DNA of 42,086 bases from Candidatus Zixiibacteriota bacterium (lineage in GTDB: Bacteria > Zixibacteria > MSB-5A5 > JAABVY01 > JAHJOQ01): NCBI GenBank assembly GCA_020053015.1, contig JAGVNY010000190.1:1-42086 (forward strand), written 5' to 3'. Shown here in pieces: positions 41,896-42,086 of the stretch (the stretch's first letter is position 1; each line of letters opens with the position of its first letter). Under the pieces are notes generated by a model. The model saw only the letters and a program-made list of their open reading frames with translations, was not told the DNA's origin and made no database searches. Position numbers and translations under genes: made by a program.

Positions 41896-41912
41896 CCCAC
41901 CCAAAGGGTGGG
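41896..41912. repeat. Short palindrome CCCACCC-AAA-GGGTGGG
   Basis: Perfect 7-bp arms with a 3-nt loop; the right arm continues into GGCCACCC, creating an alternative pairing. Related GGGTGG/CCACCC units recur nearby (41732-41750, 41945-41955), so it belongs to a repeated intergenic family. Confidence 0.65.
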
Positions 41913-41968
41913 CCACCCGTCGTCTCCGCCTTCGGAGGGAACTGTGGGTGGGCTACATTTTCTCAGTA

Positions 41969-41995
41969 GTCAAGACCACAGGGGTCTTGACCTAC
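41969..41995. repeat. Hairpin repeat, 9-bp stem with ACAGG loop and CTAC end
   Basis: GTCAAGACC (41969-41977), loop ACAGG, GGTCTTGAC (41983-41991), followed by CTAC. GTA directly precedes it. Compared with 38790-38816, the stem centre differs on both sides in a compensating way, while the GTC/GAC base, NCAGG loop and CTAC end are shared. Confidence 0.75.
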
Positions 41996-42051
41996 AAGAC
42001 TGAATTGTGTTACCTTGGCCGCAGATATATTCTGCTTCCGACGGAGGACTG

Positions 42052-42086
42052 ATGGCTCTGAAGACATACGACGAATACAAGGAATC
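42052..42086 (+). CDS. Start of a gene cut by the window edge
   Basis: ATG 42052 with GGAGG four bases upstream; only 11 complete codons are visible (MALKTYDEYKE). This start resembles the N-terminus of the 4-hydroxyphenylacetate 3-hydroxylase / 4-hydroxybutyryl-CoA dehydratase flavoprotein family, but 11 residues are too few to be sure. The strong ribosome site and the preceding repeat-rich spacer support a real start. Confidence 0.4.
   Translation, partial: MALKTYDEYKE

Larger units (their letters stand above)
41695..42051. other. Intergenic region with several palindromic repeats
   Basis: About 357 bp without a gene. It contains a GTAGGGCGGGTGGCCCACC unit (41732-41750), CCCACCC-AAA-GGGTGGG (41896-41912), a small CTCCG/CGGAG hairpin (41924-41937), a GGGTGGGCTAC unit (41945-41955) and the 23-bp hairpin at 41969-41991. 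TTGTGT (42005) and TATATT (42026) form only a weak promoter candidate, with 15-bp spacing, for the gene at 42052. Confidence 0.7.

Overview
The window (about 42 kb, moderate GC) looks like a piece of chromosome from a flagellated Gram-negative bacterium. An LptD-type outer-membrane assembly protein and an ordered flagellar export/motor operon are present. The combined gene order (flagellar core, DUF2225, PilZ, FapA; trpS-scpAB-rluB-cmk-plsC-rpsA) and the family of intergenic palindromes recall uncultured FCB-group lineages such as candidate division Zixibacteria. That placement comes from memory of such genomes and has not been tested by a search.

Layout. (1) 1-5.7 kb, minus strand: the 5' part of ftsK (cut by the window edge), lptD, and a histone-deacetylase-family amidohydrolase with its own sigma70-type promoter. 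(2) 5.8-14.1 kb, minus strand: a sensory/regulatory tail of the flagellar operon. It holds FapA, two single-domain response regulators, a CheB-like protein that has lost catalytic residues, a small protein resembling the tip of a chemoreceptor hairpin, a PAS-GAF histidine kinase with an eroded ATPase domain, a secreted orphan, a PilZ protein, a DUF2225 protein and two small proteins next to fliA. (3) 14.1-30.6 kb, minus strand: the flagellar core in transcription order motE, fliK, flgD, the TIGR02530 gene, flgE, flbD, fliL, fliM, fliN, fliO, fliP, fliQ, fliR, flhB, flhA, flhF, flhG, fliA. Genes abut or overlap almost throughout. Two -24/-12 (sigma54-type) elements lie in the two long gaps, before motE and before fliR, and the hook gene has a leader that could mask its ribosome binding site.

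(4) 30.6-31.3 kb: a gene-free spacer holding palindromic repeats and a 196-bp MITE-like insertion with terminal inverted repeats and a 4-bp target duplication. (5) 31.3-38.6 kb, minus strand: housekeeping genes rpsA (with a consensus sigma70 promoter), plsC, cmk, rluB, scpB, scpA, trpS and an HNH endonuclease. (6) 38.9-42.1 kb, plus strand: an accessory segment rich in palindromes with a tandem-GNAT protein, a PEGA lipoprotein behind a consensus sigma70 promoter, an unrecognised protein with a PD-(D/E)XK-like motif, and the first codons of one more gene.

Working together: sigma54 probably switches on the hook/motor/export operon, which ends by encoding FliA for late genes and FlhF/FlhG for placement and number. 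The PilZ protein, response regulators and degenerate chemotaxis-like proteins would then tune motor output. The degenerate sensory module at 7.3-11.1 kb is the best candidate for an undescribed system. The hook-gene leader, the MITE inside a palindrome and the covarying hairpins are the most concrete unusual DNA features.
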